Positions 48,448 through 58,971 of a DNA stretch of 64,000 bases are shown one piece after another. Position 1 is the stretch's first letter, and each line of letters opens with the position of its first letter. Position numbers and translations under genes: made by a program. Under the pieces are notes generated by a model. The model did not search any database and was not told where the DNA came from. It saw nothing but the letters and a program-made list of their open reading frames with translations. Source of the DNA: Polynucleobacter sp. MWH-Berg-3C6 (GTDB lineage Bacteria > Pseudomonadota > Gammaproteobacteria > Burkholderiales > Burkholderiaceae); the NCBI RefSeq assembly GCF_018881855.1, contig NZ_JACVPN010000002.1, positions 124,001 to 188,000 of the forward strand. The letters run 5' to 3'.

Positions 48448-49389
48448 TCAGTCAACTAAATTTTTTGGCAATGAAAATGTAACGTCCTCAACCACGCCAT
48501 CTAAGGCGCGAACATGTCGCGGACCAAACTCTTGAATACGCGCCACGATGGATTGCGCAAGGCTTTCAGGTGCGGATGCGCCAGCAGTTAATCCAATACG
48601 CTTTTTACCTACAAACCACTCTGGTTTCAGTTGCTCGGGGGCGTCGACCATGTAAGAAGGTACGCCTAATTTTTCTGACAATTCTCGCAAGCGATTCGAG
48701 TTCGAACTCGCTGCACTTCCCACCACAATAACTACCTCTACCTGCGGAGCCATGAATTTCACTGCATCTTGACGGTTCTGGGTGGCATAACAAATATCTT
48801 GTTTACGTGGCTGCACAATATTAGGAAATTTTTTCGTGAGTGCCCCAACAATTTCTTTGGTTTCATCTACAGATAATGTAGTTTGGGTAACGAAAGCAAT
48901 CTTTTCATCGCCTGAAAAAGATAAAGCCTCGACATCAGCGACATTCTCAACCAGAAAAACGCCCTCTTTCACTTGCCCCATGGTTCCCTCAACTTCAGGG
49001 TGCCCCGCGTGACCGATCATCAAAACAGTAAAACCTTCTTTGCACATCTTGACCACTTCAAAATGCACCTTAGTCACCAATGGGCAGGTCGCGTCATACA
49101 CCTGCAAGCCACGATCTTGAGCATCTTTGCGCACCTCTTGAGAGACTCCATGGGCACTGAACACCACGATTCCACCTTTGGGAACCTCATGCAGTTCTTC
49201 CACAAACACAGCGCCCTTCTCGCGCAATTCATTCACCACATAAGCGTTATGAACAATTTCATGGCGCACATAAATTGGTGCCCCAAAACGGGTGAGGGCT
49301 TCATTAACGATATTGATAGCGCGATCAACGCCCGCACAAAAACCTCGGGGCTGGGCCATCAAAATTTCAAGTTTGTCTGGATTGGTCAT
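48448..49389 (-). CDS. ispH: 4-hydroxy-3-methylbut-2-enyl diphosphate reductase
   Basis: This 313-aa iron-sulfur enzyme makes IPP and DMAPP in the last MEP-pathway step. The three cluster cysteines are visible in [23 protein letters not shown] and [28 protein letters not shown] and [11 protein letters not shown] are typical active-site stretches. It starts three bases after fkpB, the common fkpB-ispH pairing also known in E. coli. Confidence 0.96.
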   Translation of the reverse strand: MTNPDKLEILMAQPRGFCAGVDRAINIVNEALTRFGAPIYVRHEIVHNAYVVNELREKGAVFVEELHEVPKGGIVVFSAHGVSQEVRKDAQDRGLQVYDATCPLVTKVHFEVVKMCKEGFTVLMIGHAGHPEVEGTMGQVKEGVFLVENVADVEALSFSGDEKIAFVTQTTLSVDETKEIVGALTKKFPNIVQPRKQDICYATQNRQDAVKFMAPQVEVVIVVGSAASSNSNRLRELSEKLGVPSYMVDAPEQLKPEWFVGKKRIGLTAGASAPESLAQSIVARIQEFGPRHVRALDGVVEDVTFSLPKNLVD

Positions 49390-49392
49390 GTT

Positions 49393-49839
49393 TTAGAGAA
49401 TCGCCACGATTTCTGCTTCAAAAGTCACGGGCCTACCCGCCAAAGGATGGTTGAAGTCAAACCACGCACCTTCATCATCAATCGATTGCAAAACACCAGC
49501 ATATTGAGCGCCGCCTGGTGCGTTGAATTCAATTACATCACCTGGATTGAATTCTGCATCGTCATCACGACCTTCCTTCAAAGCATTCAAAGAAACCCAT
49601 TGCACCAAATCTTCTTTACGCTCGCCAAAACTTTCTTCCGGCGGAAGTAAGGCGCTTTTCTTTTCACCAACTTCAAGCCCTAACAACACTTTTTCAAAAC
49701 AAGGTGCAAATTGTCCAGAACCCATCAGAACCGTCGCAGGACGATCAACAAAAGTATTGATGTAATCCTCCCCGTTAGGCAAAGTGAGCCGGTAATTGAG
49801 GGTCAGGTAGGAATTCGGCAAAACGGTAAGCTTGGTCAT
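49393..49839 (-). CDS. fkpB: FKBP-type peptidyl-prolyl isomerase (FkpB/SlpA)
   Basis: This 148-aa protein of the SlyD/SlpA group has PNSYLTLNYRLTLPNG, the flap-containing insert (ERKEDLVQWVSLNAL), and FDFNHPLAGRPVTFEAEIV. It speeds proline isomerisation and acts as a chaperone. ATG 49839 is chosen as the family-typical start; the upstream open frame overlaps radC. It leads the fkpB-ispH run. Confidence 0.92.
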   Translation of the reverse strand: MTKLTVLPNSYLTLNYRLTLPNGEDYINTFVDRPATVLMGSGQFAPCFEKVLLGLEVGEKKSALLPPEESFGERKEDLVQWVSLNALKEGRDDDAEFNPGDVIEFNAPGGAQYAGVLQSIDDEGAWFDFNHPLAGRPVTFEAEIVAIL

Positions 49840-49869
49840 AAGGTGATTGTATCTAGGCCGGGGAAAGCT

Positions 49870-50562
49870 GTGCACTCCCCGATTACTGATTGGCCCAAAA
49901 ATGAGCAGCCTCGTGAGAAGCTCAGGATTCATGGTGCTGCTGCACTCTCGGATGCAGAACTGCTCGCCATTTTTTTGCGGGTTGGCGTGAGGGGTAAAAG
50001 CGCAGTGGCCTTAGCAAAAGATCTACTCCACCATTTTGGAAGCCTACCCCGCCTATTAGGCTGCAGTCGCCAAGAATTGACCCGTATTCATGGCATGGGC
50101 CTATCTAAATGGTCCCAAATTCAAGCGGCTTATGAGCTGGTGAAGCGCAGTCTTGAGGAGGGACTGGCACAGGACTCTATCTTTTCCTCACCAAGCAATG
50201 TCAGAGAGTTCTTGCAGGCCAAAATTGGTCGTTTGCCGCATGAGGTCTTCCTTTGCCTCTACCTAGACTCACGTCTACATCTAATTGAATGTCAGGAGCT
50301 ATTTAGAGGGTCTATTACCCATACAGCGGTCTATCCACGAGAAATCCTAAAGGAAGCCCTGTCTAGAAATGCCAGCGCCCTCATCGTGGCCCACAACCAT
50401 CCTAGCGGCAACCCATTGCCAAGTAAGTCCGATCAAGACCTGACCAAGACCCTCCAAAATGCCCTGCAATTAGTCGATATTGCATTACTTGACCACTGTA
50501 TTGTTAGTGGCAGTGGTTTTTTCTCTTTTTCTGACTCAGGCCTTATGAATATTAGCAATTAA
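49870..50562 (+). CDS. radC: RadC-family JAB-domain protein
   Basis: This 230-aa protein has a helix-hairpin-helix N-terminal region (RIHGAAALSDAELLAIFLR, RIHGMGLSKWSQIQAAYEL) and a C-terminal JAB metal site, HNHPSGNPLPSKSDQD. The family was once linked to radiation resistance, but its function is unsettled. GTG 49870 (MHSPITDWPKNEQPREKL) has GGGGA upstream and removes an unlikely extension. The start is 30 bases from the divergent fkpB start. Confidence 0.92.
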   Translation: MHSPITDWPKNEQPREKLRIHGAAALSDAELLAIFLRVGVRGKSAVALAKDLLHHFGSLPRLLGCSRQELTRIHGMGLSKWSQIQAAYELVKRSLEEGLAQDSIFSSPSNVREFLQAKIGRLPHEVFLCLYLDSRLHLIECQELFRGSITHTAVYPREILKEALSRNASALIVAHNHPSGNPLPSKSDQDLTKTLQNALQLVDIALLDHCIVSGSGFFSFSDSGLMNISN

Positions 50563-50709
50563 TGGTAGTAATTACTAACTTATTAAAGATTTACGTGATT
50601 TATAACCCATTTTGCAGCCTAAAGACCAAAGCCAAAGCCATTTAGAGCTAGCCCAAAATAGGCTAGGACTGATACAATCTTCTTTTTTCGCAATTAATGG
50701 AGTTATGTC

Positions 50710-50943
50710 ATGGCAAAAGTTTGCCAAGTCACTGGGAAGAAGCCGATGGTTGGCAACAATGTATCCCATGCAAACAATAAAACGAAGCGTCGCTTTTTGC
50801 CGAATTTGCAAAACCGTCGTTTCTGGGTTGAATCTGAAAACCGCTGGATTAGCTTGCGCTTAACCAATGCTGGTTTGCGCGTTATCGACAAGAACGGCAT
50901 TGATGCTGTGTTGTCTGATCTTCGTGCACGTGGCGAAATTTAA
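50710..50943 (+). CDS. rpmB: 50S ribosomal protein L28
   Basis: This 77-aa basic protein starts [20 protein letters not shown] and contains [20 protein letters not shown], the L28 signature. It is followed after 11 bases by rpmG, the usual pairing. GGAG stands eleven bases before ATG 50710. A TACAAT at 50673-50678 could be its -10 element, without a clear -35. Confidence 0.97.
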   Translation: MAKVCQVTGKKPMVGNNVSHANNKTKRRFLPNLQNRRFWVESENRWISLRLTNAGLRVIDKNGIDAVLSDLRARGEI

Positions 50944-50954
50944 GGAGCGCACAA

Positions 50955-51122
50955 ATGGCTAAAGGCGGCAGAGAAAAAATCAAGTTAGAGTCATCAGCTG
51001 GTACTGGTCACTTCTACACTACTTCAAAAAACAAGCGTACTAAGCCTGAGAAAATGGAGATCATGAAGTTCGATCCTACTATTCGCAAGCACGTTGCTTA
51101 CAAAGAAACAAAGCTGAAGTAA
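50955..51122 (+). CDS. rpmG: 50S ribosomal protein L33
   Basis: A 55-aa frame starts [20 protein letters not shown] and ends in VAYKETKLK, the L33 pattern. It has no cysteines, so it is the zinc-free type. AAGGAG lies seven bases upstream of its ATG, overlapping the rpmB stop. A strong terminator follows. Confidence 0.97.
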   Translation: MAKGGREKIKLESSAGTGHFYTTSKNKRTKPEKMEIMKFDPTIRKHVAYKETKLK

Positions 51123-51135
51123 TTTACTTCGAGCA

Positions 51136-51169
51136 AATAAAAAACCCGCTTAGTTGCGGGTTTTTTATT
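51136..51169. terminator. Terminator between rpmG and the desaturase gene
   Basis: A 14-bp perfect stem (51136-51149 with 51156-51169, core AAACCCGC/GCGGGTTT) has A and T runs on both sides. It sits between convergent genes, so it can serve both strands. Confidence 0.85.
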
Positions 51170-51208
51170 GCCTAAATATTATGGCTCTTTACGCTTGCTC
51201 ATAACTAC

Positions 51209-52408
51209 TTAAGCATAACGACGCAATCTCAATGAGAACTCGCGCAGACTGGTTAAGCCGCTATCTTCAGCACGCTGGCACCATGCGTGCAACTGTAAGA
51301 CCAACTGCTCTCTCGTAGCGCTTGAACGACCCCAGATAGCTTGCAGATCGCGACGCATCTCAATCATCTTACGCAGTTGTGCATTGCTAGCCATGAGCTC
51401 TTCAAGCTTTGCCCTTTCATCCTCGCTCAAGCGAGATTCATCCTTGGATAACCAAGTGCGAGCATCACTCAAATGAGATGCCAGAACTTGCATGTGCTGC
51501 ACTTCATTACTAAAGAAATTGCGCAAAGTTTTACTGTAGCGCGCCATGATTTCATAACGATTTGCAATGATGGCTTCTAATGTATTTTGATCAGCAGGAC
51601 GTAAATCACTCAGCACTGGTTTAGGTGAAGTCTTTTTCACTGTTGCCAAACCAACAGCACTCATCATCTGAATATATAACCAGCCAATATCAAACTCGTA
51701 CCATTTGTTTGATAACTTAGCACTAGTGGCAAAGGTGTGGTGATTGTTATGCAACTCCTCACCACCAATCAAAATTCCCCAGGGAAGAATGTTGGTAGAT
51801 GCATCCTCGCAATCAAAATTACGGTAGCCCCAGAAGTGGCCGATACCGTTAATCACACCAGCCGCAGTGATTGGGATCCACAACATTTGCACAGCCCAAA
51901 CTGTTAGCCCAATGCCGCCAAACAAAAACACATCAATGATGAGCATGATGGCAACGCCCTGCCAAGAAAACTTGGAATAAATATTGCGCTCAAGCCAATC
52001 ATCTGGAGTGCCATGGCCAAACTTCTCCATCGTCTCCTGGTTTTTGGCTTCATTTTTATAAAGCTCAGCGCCACGAGAAAGTACGGTGCCAATTCCTAAA
52101 ACCTGCGGGCTATGGGGGTCGTCAATGGTTTCGCATTTGGCGTGATGCTTGCGATGAATCGAGGCCCACTCTTTCGTCACCATACCGGTGGTTAACCAGA
52201 GCCAAAACCGGAAAAAATGAGAAACAATCGGATGCAAGTCCAGCGCGCGATGAGCTTGGCAGCGATGCAAAAAGATTGTGACGGCAGCGATTGTGATGTG
52301 GGTTGCAGCCAAGGTGAACAGGGTAATCTGCCACCAAGACCAATCCAAATAGCCATTTGCTAGCCAATTGAGGAATAAATCAAAACCTGAGCTTGAAACT
52401 GTATTCAA
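51209..52408 (-). CDS. Fatty acid desaturase (delta-9 type) with a C-terminal extension
   Basis: Residues 1-265 of this 399-aa membrane protein are an acyl desaturase with the three His boxes: HRCQAH (48-53), HRKHH (85-89) and HNNHH (near 218-222). It should introduce a double bond into acyl chains to control membrane fluidity. Residues from about 275 form a helical, Glu/Arg-rich tail not needed for the desaturase fold. Its end (VLQLHAWCQRAEDSGLTSLR) resembles the C-terminus of ISL3-type transposases, a pattern I believe also occurs in Pseudomonas DesA-like desaturases. This link is from memory. Confidence 0.88.
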   Translation of the reverse strand: MNTVSSSGFDLFLNWLANGYLDWSWWQITLFTLAATHITIAAVTIFLHRCQAHRALDLHPIVSHFFRFWLWLTTGMVTKEWASIHRKHHAKCETIDDPHSPQVLGIGTVLSRGAELYKNEAKNQETMEKFGHGTPDDWLERNIYSKFSWQGVAIMLIIDVFLFGGIGLTVWAVQMLWIPITAAGVINGIGHFWGYRNFDCEDASTNILPWGILIGGEELHNNHHTFATSAKLSNKWYEFDIGWLYIQMMSAVGLATVKKTSPKPVLSDLRPADQNTLEAIIANRYEIMARYSKTLRNFFSNEVQHMQVLASHLSDARTWLSKDESRLSEDERAKLEELMASNAQLRKMIEMRRDLQAIWGRSSATREQLVLQLHAWCQRAEDSGLTSLREFSLRLRRYA

Positions 52409-52450
52409 AATTGAATCCTATTTAAGTATTAGCTCTTATTTTAGAGCTTT

Positions 52451-53995
52451 TTAGGTCTTTTTTTGCTTATCTTTCGTTAACTCTTTAGATTTTGGCTTTT
52501 CAGCCTTCTCAGGCTTAGTGCCTTTTTTCTGGAAAACAGCCCCAAAAAAGCCATCCGCCCCATGAATATGTGGCCATAACTGCCACCAGGGATTATCTGG
52601 TGAGCATCCTAAAGGCAATTTTTCCTTTGGAAACAATGGCTTAAGAACCTCTACGGCTGGTACAACCTCGAAATCCGGGTGTTTGGCAAGAAAATCTTCT
52701 GCAATTCCTTGATTTTCTTGGGGTAAAAGACTGCAAGTGGCATAAACCAAGCGGCCGCCGGGTTTTAGTAGGCGGGCCGCTGAAGCCAAAATATTCATTT
52801 GCTTTTGGTTGAGCTCCAAAACCCCTGCTGGAGTTTGGCGCCATTTGAGATCTGGATTACGTCTTAAGGTGCCCATTCCACTGCAAGGGGCATCCACCAA
52901 GACCCGATCGATCTTTCCGGCTAAACGCTTAATCTTGGCGTCATTCTCGCTATCAATCCATACTGGATGAACGTTAGAGAGGCCGCTACGGGCTTGCCGT
53001 GGCTTCAAATTCGCTAGGCGGCGCTCAGATGTATCAAATGCATAAAGACGTCCTGTAGAACGCATCAGGGCACCAATCGCCAAAGTCTTGCCACCAGCGC
53101 CGGCGCAAAAGTCGACAACCATCTCACCACGCTTAGGAGCAAGCAAATAAGCCAAGAGTTGACTACCTTCATCCTGAACTTCAAACATGCCCGCTTTAAA
53201 TCCAGCAGTATTTTGCAAAGCAGGCTTACCCATAATGCGCACACCATCTGGTGCATATGGAGTTGGAATAGCTTGATAACGACCGCCTAATGCATTCATC
53301 TGCACGAGCAATTCTTCGCGATTCGTTTTCATCGTGTTTGCACGTAAATCCAGAAGTGCTGGGTGCATTAATGACTTGGCTAACTCTTCACGAGCTTCTT
53401 CACCAGGATATTTTCCAAATGCATCCCATAACCACTCTGGCAAATTATTGCGAACCAAGGGATTTAATGCGGCAGGGTCTACTGTAGCAAAGCGCTGCAA
53501 CCATTCATATTCACCAGGCTTGAGAACGTGGGCTAAATCGGCAATCGCACTCTCCGCACGATTCGCAGAGCCGAGCCCGCCCTCAGACAGAGCGGACAGC
53601 AAACCCAATAGGGCTAAGCGTCTGGCCTGAGAGCCTTCGCCACTGGAAGCAAATTGTGAGAACTCATTTTTACGGCGCAAAATTGCAAATGCACTTTCTG
53701 CAATTAATGCGCGATCACGATTTCCGAGTTGTGGCTCAGCGCGAAAATAACGACTTACTACGCGATCCGCTGGCTGCTCAAAACTGAGTAACTCGGGCAA
53801 CAATCTTTCTAAATGAATTGCATGCTGCGGCAATGCTTTGGCATTTGAGAAATTCTTTTGGCCTTCTGGCGCAATTAAATTACCGCTAGCATTGCGTCGC
53901 TCTGGTCGACGAAGCGGATCTTTAGATTTAGCAGCGTAACTTTTATGCGGAGCTAATCTGTTTCCAGATTTACGGGGTGGACGTTCTGCGCTCAT
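52451..53995 (-). CDS. RsmB/NOP-family RNA (cytosine-5) methyltransferase
   Basis: This 514-aa protein contains an NusB-like/RsmF-type N-terminal region and a SAM-dependent methyltransferase domain with VVDFCAGAGGKTLAIGALM. The catalytic cysteines are in VDAPCSGMGTLRRNPDLKW and VYATCSLLPQEN. It probably makes m5C in rRNA, but is too divergent to be called RsmB itself. Both ends are Lys/Arg-rich tails (1-50 and 490-514). It overlaps the purN stop by four bases. Confidence 0.88.
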   Translation of the reverse strand: MSAERPPRKSGNRLAPHKSYAAKSKDPLRRPERRNASGNLIAPEGQKNFSNAKALPQHAIHLERLLPELLSFEQPADRVVSRYFRAEPQLGNRDRALIAESAFAILRRKNEFSQFASSGEGSQARRLALLGLLSALSEGGLGSANRAESAIADLAHVLKPGEYEWLQRFATVDPAALNPLVRNNLPEWLWDAFGKYPGEEAREELAKSLMHPALLDLRANTMKTNREELLVQMNALGGRYQAIPTPYAPDGVRIMGKPALQNTAGFKAGMFEVQDEGSQLLAYLLAPKRGEMVVDFCAGAGGKTLAIGALMRSTGRLYAFDTSERRLANLKPRQARSGLSNVHPVWIDSENDAKIKRLAGKIDRVLVDAPCSGMGTLRRNPDLKWRQTPAGVLELNQKQMNILASAARLLKPGGRLVYATCSLLPQENQGIAEDFLAKHPDFEVVPAVEVLKPLFPKEKLPLGCSPDNPWWQLWPHIHGADGFFGAVFQKKGTKPEKAEKPKSKELTKDKQKKT

Positions 53996-54621
53996 AATTT
54001 AAAGAATTGCGACTCTGGGGGTTGTAACTTCACTTGATTACCTTCTATTCGCAATCGTCCATCAAGGAACCATTTTACGACCCGTGGGTAAATCTGATGC
54101 TCGGCAGTTAAAACACGGGCGGCCAAGGTATCAGGATCATCACCATCTAGAACCGGAACGGAGGCTTGGCAAATAATCGGCCCCTCATCAACCCCTTCGG
54201 TGACAAAGTGGACTGTAGCGCCATGTTCCTTGACGCCAGCCTCTAAAGCACGCTCATGGGTATGTAAACCTGGGAATGCAGGCAAGAGAGCTGGATGAAT
54301 ATTGACCAGTCGCCCCTCAAAATGGCGAATAAAGCCTGGGGTGAGAATTCTCATAAAGCCAGCCAGCACCACCAAATCAGCCCCTAAAGCATCAATTTGC
54401 TCGATTAAGGCGGCATCAAAGGCTTCTCGAGAGGCGTGCTCTTTGTGCTCTATAACCAAGGCTGGAATACCCTGGGAGCGAGCAAAATCAAGGCCCTTAG
54501 CCGCTGAGTGATTGGCTATAACGCCAGCAAATTTGACGGGCCACTGCTCTTTTTGGGCAGTTTTAACGATGGCCTCGAAATTGGATCCGCGGCCTGAGAT
54601 TAAGGTAACGATAGAAAGCAT
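53992..54621 (-). CDS. purN: Phosphoribosylglycinamide formyltransferase
   Basis: This 209-aa enzyme transfers a formyl group from 10-formyl-THF to GAR in purine synthesis (E. coli 212 aa). It opens MLSIVTLISGRGSNFEAIV and shows LAGFMRILTPGFI, NIHPALLPAFPGLHTHERAL with the catalytic His, and HFVTEGVDEGPIICQ. ATG 54621 is used; the upstream frame lies within divergent ribF. It is co-translated with the methyltransferase gene. Confidence 0.95.
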   Translation of the reverse strand: MLSIVTLISGRGSNFEAIVKTAQKEQWPVKFAGVIANHSAAKGLDFARSQGIPALVIEHKEHASREAFDAALIEQIDALGADLVVLAGFMRILTPGFIRHFEGRLVNIHPALLPAFPGLHTHERALEAGVKEHGATVHFVTEGVDEGPIICQASVPVLDGDDPDTLAARVLTAEHQIYPRVVKWFLDGRLRIEGNQVKLQPPESQFFKL

Positions 54622-54629
54622 GCCCACAA

Positions 54630-54635
54630 TATAAT
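54630..54635 (+). promoter_or_regulatory. Candidate -10 element for ribF
   Basis: TATAAT lies in the 39-base gap between the divergent purN and ribF starts, 25 bases before the ribF GTG. Any -35 would fall inside purN and is not obvious. The shared short gap means both genes' promoters overlap their neighbours. Confidence 0.35.
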
Positions 54636-54660
54636 TGATGGCTACCCTGAAAGCGATTTT

Positions 54661-55611
54661 GTGAACGTATTCCGTGGCCCGACCCAGTTTTCTGCAGGAC
54701 CTGCTTGTGCCCTCAGCATCGGTAATTTCGATGGCGTGCACAGGGGTCATCGCGCCCTACTGAAACAGCTCGTGGATGGCGCCAAGGAACGAGGTTTAGT
54801 GAGTTGCGTCATGACCTTCGAGCCACATCCAAAAGAATTCTTCTCTCCAGAACAAGCGCCACCGCGCATTCTGAATTTACGCGACAAACTTGCAGCCCTA
54901 GCTGAAATTGGCATTGACCGCGTCATGGTGGAGCATTTCAATGCAGCATTTGCTCGTCTCACTCCAGAAGAATTTGTTTCAGAAATTATTGTGAAACGCC
55001 TGAACGCCAAATGGATTTTGATCGGCGATGATTTTTGCTACGGCGCAAAACGTGCAGGTAATTTTTCCAGCCTTAAGGCTGCCGGCGAAAAATATGGTTT
55101 TGAAGTTTCTAGTATTCAAACTATTTTGGAGGATGGTGAGCGTATTTCGAGTTCCGCATTACGCGCTGCACTTGCCAACGGCGATATGAACCTAGCCGAA
55201 AAATTATTAGGTCGTCCCTATGGAATTTCTGGTCATGTCATGCATGGTCAGAAATTAGGCCGCAAACTTGGCTTCCCCACTTTAAATCTTGCAGTTGCCA
55301 ATCACTTGCATCACCGTAAGCCAGCAACTACCGGGATTTTTACTGCACAAGTATTAGGCCTCAGCGACAAACCCCTCCCAGCCGTGGCCAGTCTGGGTGT
55401 CAGGCCGACGGTAGAGGACGAAGGTCGTGTACTACTAGAGACCCATATTTTTGATTACCAACAAGATGTCTACGGAAAAATTATTACCGTAGAGCTCTTA
55501 GAAAAAATTCGTGACGAGGCTAAGTATGATGACCTCGACACTCTTACAAATGCGATTGCAGCAGATGCAAAGCACGCCAGAAATTATTTCCAGAAAAAAG
55601 CTTATGTCTGA
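54661..55611 (+). CDS. ribF: Bifunctional riboflavin kinase/FAD synthetase
   Basis: This 316-aa enzyme makes FMN and FAD. The N-terminal adenylyltransferase has [17 protein letters not shown] and a later [14 protein letters not shown]. The C-terminal riboflavin kinase has [20 protein letters not shown] and [18 protein letters not shown] at 54661 is the likely start. Its last eight bases overlap ileS, as in many proteobacteria. Confidence 0.95.
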   Translation: MNVFRGPTQFSAGPACALSIGNFDGVHRGHRALLKQLVDGAKERGLVSCVMTFEPHPKEFFSPEQAPPRILNLRDKLAALAEIGIDRVMVEHFNAAFARLTPEEFVSEIIVKRLNAKWILIGDDFCYGAKRAGNFSSLKAAGEKYGFEVSSIQTILEDGERISSSALRAALANGDMNLAEKLLGRPYGISGHVMHGQKLGRKLGFPTLNLAVANHLHHRKPATTGIFTAQVLGLSDKPLPAVASLGVRPTVEDEGRVLLETHIFDYQQDVYGKIITVELLEKIRDEAKYDDLDTLTNAIAADAKHARNYFQKKAYV

Positions 55612-58462
55612 AAAAGAAAACTCTTATCCCGTAAATCTTCTTGATACCGCATTTCCAATGCGAGGAGATCTAGCGAAGCGCGAACCGCAATGGGTTGCTC
55701 AGTGGCAAAAAAATAAACTCTACGAAAAAATTCGTGCGGCACATGCTAACCAACCGAAGTTCATCTTGCATGACGGCCCCCCTTATGCAAACGGTGATAT
55801 TCACATTGGTCACGCCGTTAATAAGATTCTCAAAGACATGATTGTTAAATCTCGCTGGTTAATGGGTTTTGACTCTGTGTATGTTCCTGGCTGGGATTGC
55901 CATGGCATGCCAATTGAGATTCAGATTGAAAAGCAGTTTGGCAAAAACCTACCGACTGCAGAGGTGCAATCCAAAGCGCGCGCCTATGCGCAAGTGCAGG
56001 TAGACAAGCAGAAGAAAGACTTTGAGCGCTTAGGCGTTCTCGGGGATTGGAACAACCCTTATCTCACCATGAACTATCGCAATGAGGCTGATGAAATTCG
56101 TGCCCTAGGCAAGATCTGGGAAAAGGGTTACGTCTTCCGCGGCCTCAAGCCAGTGAACTGGTGTTTTGATTGTGGCTCAGCCCTAGCGGAAGCTGAAGTG
56201 GAGTATCAAGATAAGACAGACCCGACTGTTGATGTTGGTTTTGCCTTTGATGACGCTCAGCGTCCACAGCTTGCTAAAACGTTTGGTCTATCAGAACTTC
56301 CCAATAAGCCTGGTCAGATTGTGATCTGGACAACGACCCCTTGGACCATTCCTGCAAACCAAGCAATGAACGTTCATCCAGAACTGACTTATGCATTAGT
56401 AGATGTTGGCGATAAGTTATTGATCCTAGCAAAAGATCGGGTTGAAACCTGCCTACAAGATTACGGCCTCGAAGGCAAAGTGATTGCAACTTGTACCGGG
56501 GCTCAATTAGCGAATATTTCTTTCTGGCATCCACTTGCACCATTGCATGAAGGCTATAAACGCCTTTCACCAATCTATCCTGCTGAGTACGTCACTCTCG
56601 ATACTGGCACCGGCATTGTTCACTCTGCACCCGCTTATGGCGAGGAAGACTTTAAGTCATGCAAAGCAAACAAACTCGCTGATAGCGATATTCTCAACCC
56701 AGTCATGGGTAATGGCGTATACGCATCATGGTTGCCACTCTTTGCTAATGAGTACATCTGGAAAGCAAACCCCAAGATTGTGGAGGCAATGCGCGAAGCC
56801 GGTAGTTTGCTCCGCGATAAAACATATACCCACTCGTACATGCATTGCTGGCGTCATAAGTCACCCATCATCTATCGCGCTACTTCGCAGTGGTTTGCGA
56901 GCATGGATAAGAAACCGTCCGATGGTAAGGCGAGCTTGCGTGAGACTGCATTAGCGGGCATTGATAGCACTGAGTTCTTCCCTGCCTGGGGCAAGCAACG
57001 TTTGCACAGCATGATCGCCAATCGCCCTGACTGGACTTTGTCACGTCAGCGCCAATGGGGTGTGCCCATGGCTTTCTTTGTTCATAAAGAAAGTGGTGAA
57101 CCTCACCCACGTACCGTTGAGCTATTAGAAGAAGTAGCCAAGCGCGTAGAAAAAGATGGTATCGAAGCCTGGCAAAAATTAGAGCTCGCTGAACTACTCG
57201 GTGATGAAGCTGCTCAATACGAAAAGAATCGTGACACTCTAGATGTGTGGTTTGATTCTGGAACAACGCACTGGCATGTGATCCGCGGCTCGCACCGTAA
57301 TGAGCTTCTGACAGCTGATGTAGAAACCCCGAACGGACGCCTAGCCGATTTATATCTTGAAGGCTCAGACCAACACCGTGGCTGGTTCCATTCCTCCTTG
57401 CTGACTGGTGCAATGCTTGATGGTAAGCCTCCCTATAAAGCACTCCTCACGCATGGCTTTACTGTTGACGGCCAAGGTCGCAAGATGAGCAAGTCTGTTG
57501 GTAACGTCATTGCTCCACAGCAAGTTGCTGACAAACTCGGTGCTGAAATCATTCGCCTGTGGGTAGCCTCAACCGACTACTCTGGTGAGATGACGATCTC
57601 AGATGAGATTCTCAAACGCGTTACTGAAAGTTACCGCCGTATGCGTAACACACTGCGCTTTTTGTTAGCCAATCTCTCTGATTTTGATCCTAGCAAACAT
57701 GCGATGCCCGCCGATCAATGGTTAGAAATTGATCGCTATGCCGTCGCATTAGCAAATCAAATCCAGGGTAATGTTGAAGCGCACTACAAGGCATATGAAT
57801 TTCATCCCGCAGTAGCTCGCATGCTGTCATTCTGCTCAGAAGATTTAGGTGGATTCTATTTAGACATTCTGAAAGATCGCCTCTATACCAGCGCACCTGA
57901 TTCACCTGATCGTCGTGCGGCACAGAATGCTTTATTCCATATCACCCGTAATCTTCTGAAGTGGCTTGCCCCATTCCTCTCCTTTACCGCAGAAGAAGCA
58001 TGGCAAGATTTTCCGCATGGTGCAGGCAATAAGGCAGAGTCGATCTTCATGGAAGAGTTTGCCAGCTTCCCTGAAATTGCCAATGCAAATGAGTTACTCG
58101 ATAAGTGGAACCGTATCCGCGAAATCCGCTCTGAAGTCACCAAAGCAATTGAAGTAGAGCGCGAAGCCGGCAATGTTGGCTCATCACTGCAGGCTGAACT
58201 GACCATTAAGGTTGGTGATGTTGACTTCGCAATCCTGCATTCACTAGAGAACGACTTACGCTTTGTGACGATTACTTCGAGTGCCAGCATTGAACTCAGC
58301 AATGAGGGTCTAGAGGTCTTAGTACGTGGTAGCCAGTACAAGAAGTGTGGTCGCTGCTGGCATCACACCAAAGATGTCGGTAGCAATGCTGATCATCCCG
58401 AACTCTGTGGCCGCTGTATTAGCAATCTTTTTGGTGATGGTGATCACCGCCTATTTGCTTAA
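55604..58462 (+). CDS. ileS: Isoleucyl-tRNA synthetase
   Basis: This 952-aa class I synthetase (E. coli 938 aa) has HIGH in [19 protein letters not shown], the editing domain [17 protein letters not shown], and KMSKS in [10 protein letters not shown]. The C-terminal zinc site is visible as [10 protein letters not shown] and CGRC. ATG 55604 sits inside the ribF end and starts [19 protein letters not shown]. ileS-lspA-coaBC follows the standard operon order. Confidence 0.97.
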   Translation: MSEKENSYPVNLLDTAFPMRGDLAKREPQWVAQWQKNKLYEKIRAAHANQPKFILHDGPPYANGDIHIGHAVNKILKDMIVKSRWLMGFDSVYVPGWDCHGMPIEIQIEKQFGKNLPTAEVQSKARAYAQVQVDKQKKDFERLGVLGDWNNPYLTMNYRNEADEIRALGKIWEKGYVFRGLKPVNWCFDCGSALAEAEVEYQDKTDPTVDVGFAFDDAQRPQLAKTFGLSELPNKPGQIVIWTTTPWTIPANQAMNVHPELTYALVDVGDKLLILAKDRVETCLQDYGLEGKVIATCTGAQLANISFWHPLAPLHEGYKRLSPIYPAEYVTLDTGTGIVHSAPAYGEEDFKSCKANKLADSDILNPVMGNGVYASWLPLFANEYIWKANPKIVEAMREAGSLLRDKTYTHSYMHCWRHKSPIIYRATSQWFASMDKKPSDGKASLRETALAGIDSTEFFPAWGKQRLHSMIANRPDWTLSRQRQWGVPMAFFVHKESGEPHPRTVELLEEVAKRVEKDGIEAWQKLELAELLGDEAAQYEKNRDTLDVWFDSGTTHWHVIRGSHRNELLTADVETPNGRLADLYLEGSDQHRGWFHSSLLTGAMLDGKPPYKALLTHGFTVDGQGRKMSKSVGNVIAPQQVADKLGAEIIRLWVASTDYSGEMTISDEILKRVTESYRRMRNTLRFLLANLSDFDPSKHAMPADQWLEIDRYAVALANQIQGNVEAHYKAYEFHPAVARMLSFCSEDLGGFYLDILKDRLYTSAPDSPDRRAAQNALFHITRNLLKWLAPFLSFTAEEAWQDFPHGAGNKAESIFMEEFASFPEIANANELLDKWNRIREIRSEVTKAIEVEREAGNVGSSLQAELTIKVGDVDFAILHSLENDLRFVTITSSASIELSNEGLEVLVRGSQYKKCGRCWHHTKDVGSNADHPELCGRCISNLFGDGDHRLFA

Positions 58463-58473
58463 TCGCTAAATTC

Positions 58474-58962
58474 ATGAGCCTGGCATATCTTCGGTTTCTC
58501 GCAATTGCAACGATTGTTTTGCTCTTAGATCAATTGAGTAAATGGTCGGCATTAAGTAATTTACAAATGGGGGTGCCAGAGCCAGTCCTTCCTTTTATGA
58601 ATTGGCTCCTCCTCTTTAATCCGGGAGCAGCATTTTCTTTTTTGGCAGAAGGCTCTGGTTGGCAACGCTGGTTCTTCACCATTCTTGGTCTGGTTGCGTG
58701 TGCTTATATCGTTTGGCTATTGCGCAAAAGTCTCAATGAAAAAATGCTGTGCATGGCTCTCAGCTTGATTCTAGGTGGCGCTCTTGGAAATGTTTTAGAT
58801 CGCGTGATGTATGGCGCCGTTGTTGACTTTATTGATCTGTATTACTCAAACTGGCATTGGCCCGCCTTTAATATTGCTGATAGCGCTATTTGTATTGGTG
58901 CCGGCCTCATTATTTGGGGTGAATTACGCAAGTCATTTGGCAAATCCGCCCAATCCCATTAA
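58474..58962 (+). CDS. lspA: Lipoprotein signal peptidase (SPase II)
   Basis: This 162-aa inner-membrane protease cleaves prolipoprotein signal peptides after lipidation. It has four membrane segments and both catalytic Asp motifs, GNVLDRV and FNIADSAI. LLFNPGAAFSFL is also conserved. Substrates in this window would include the LivK-like lipoprotein. It lies 11 bases after ileS and 9 before coaBC. Confidence 0.95.
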   Translation: MSLAYLRFLAIATIVLLLDQLSKWSALSNLQMGVPEPVLPFMNWLLLFNPGAAFSFLAEGSGWQRWFFTILGLVACAYIVWLLRKSLNEKMLCMALSLILGGALGNVLDRVMYGAVVDFIDLYYSNWHWPAFNIADSAICIGAGLIIWGELRKSFGKSAQSH

Positions 58963-58971
58963 GCTGGCGCC

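Noticed and set aside
48973-49650. Plus-strand open frame of 225 codons across ispH and fkpB
   Set aside because: It lies antisense to two well-supported genes and its product looks like random composition.
56880-57443. Minus-strand open frame of 187 codons inside ileS
   Set aside because: Antisense to the IleRS catalytic core; Gln/His/Arg-rich shadow without family features.
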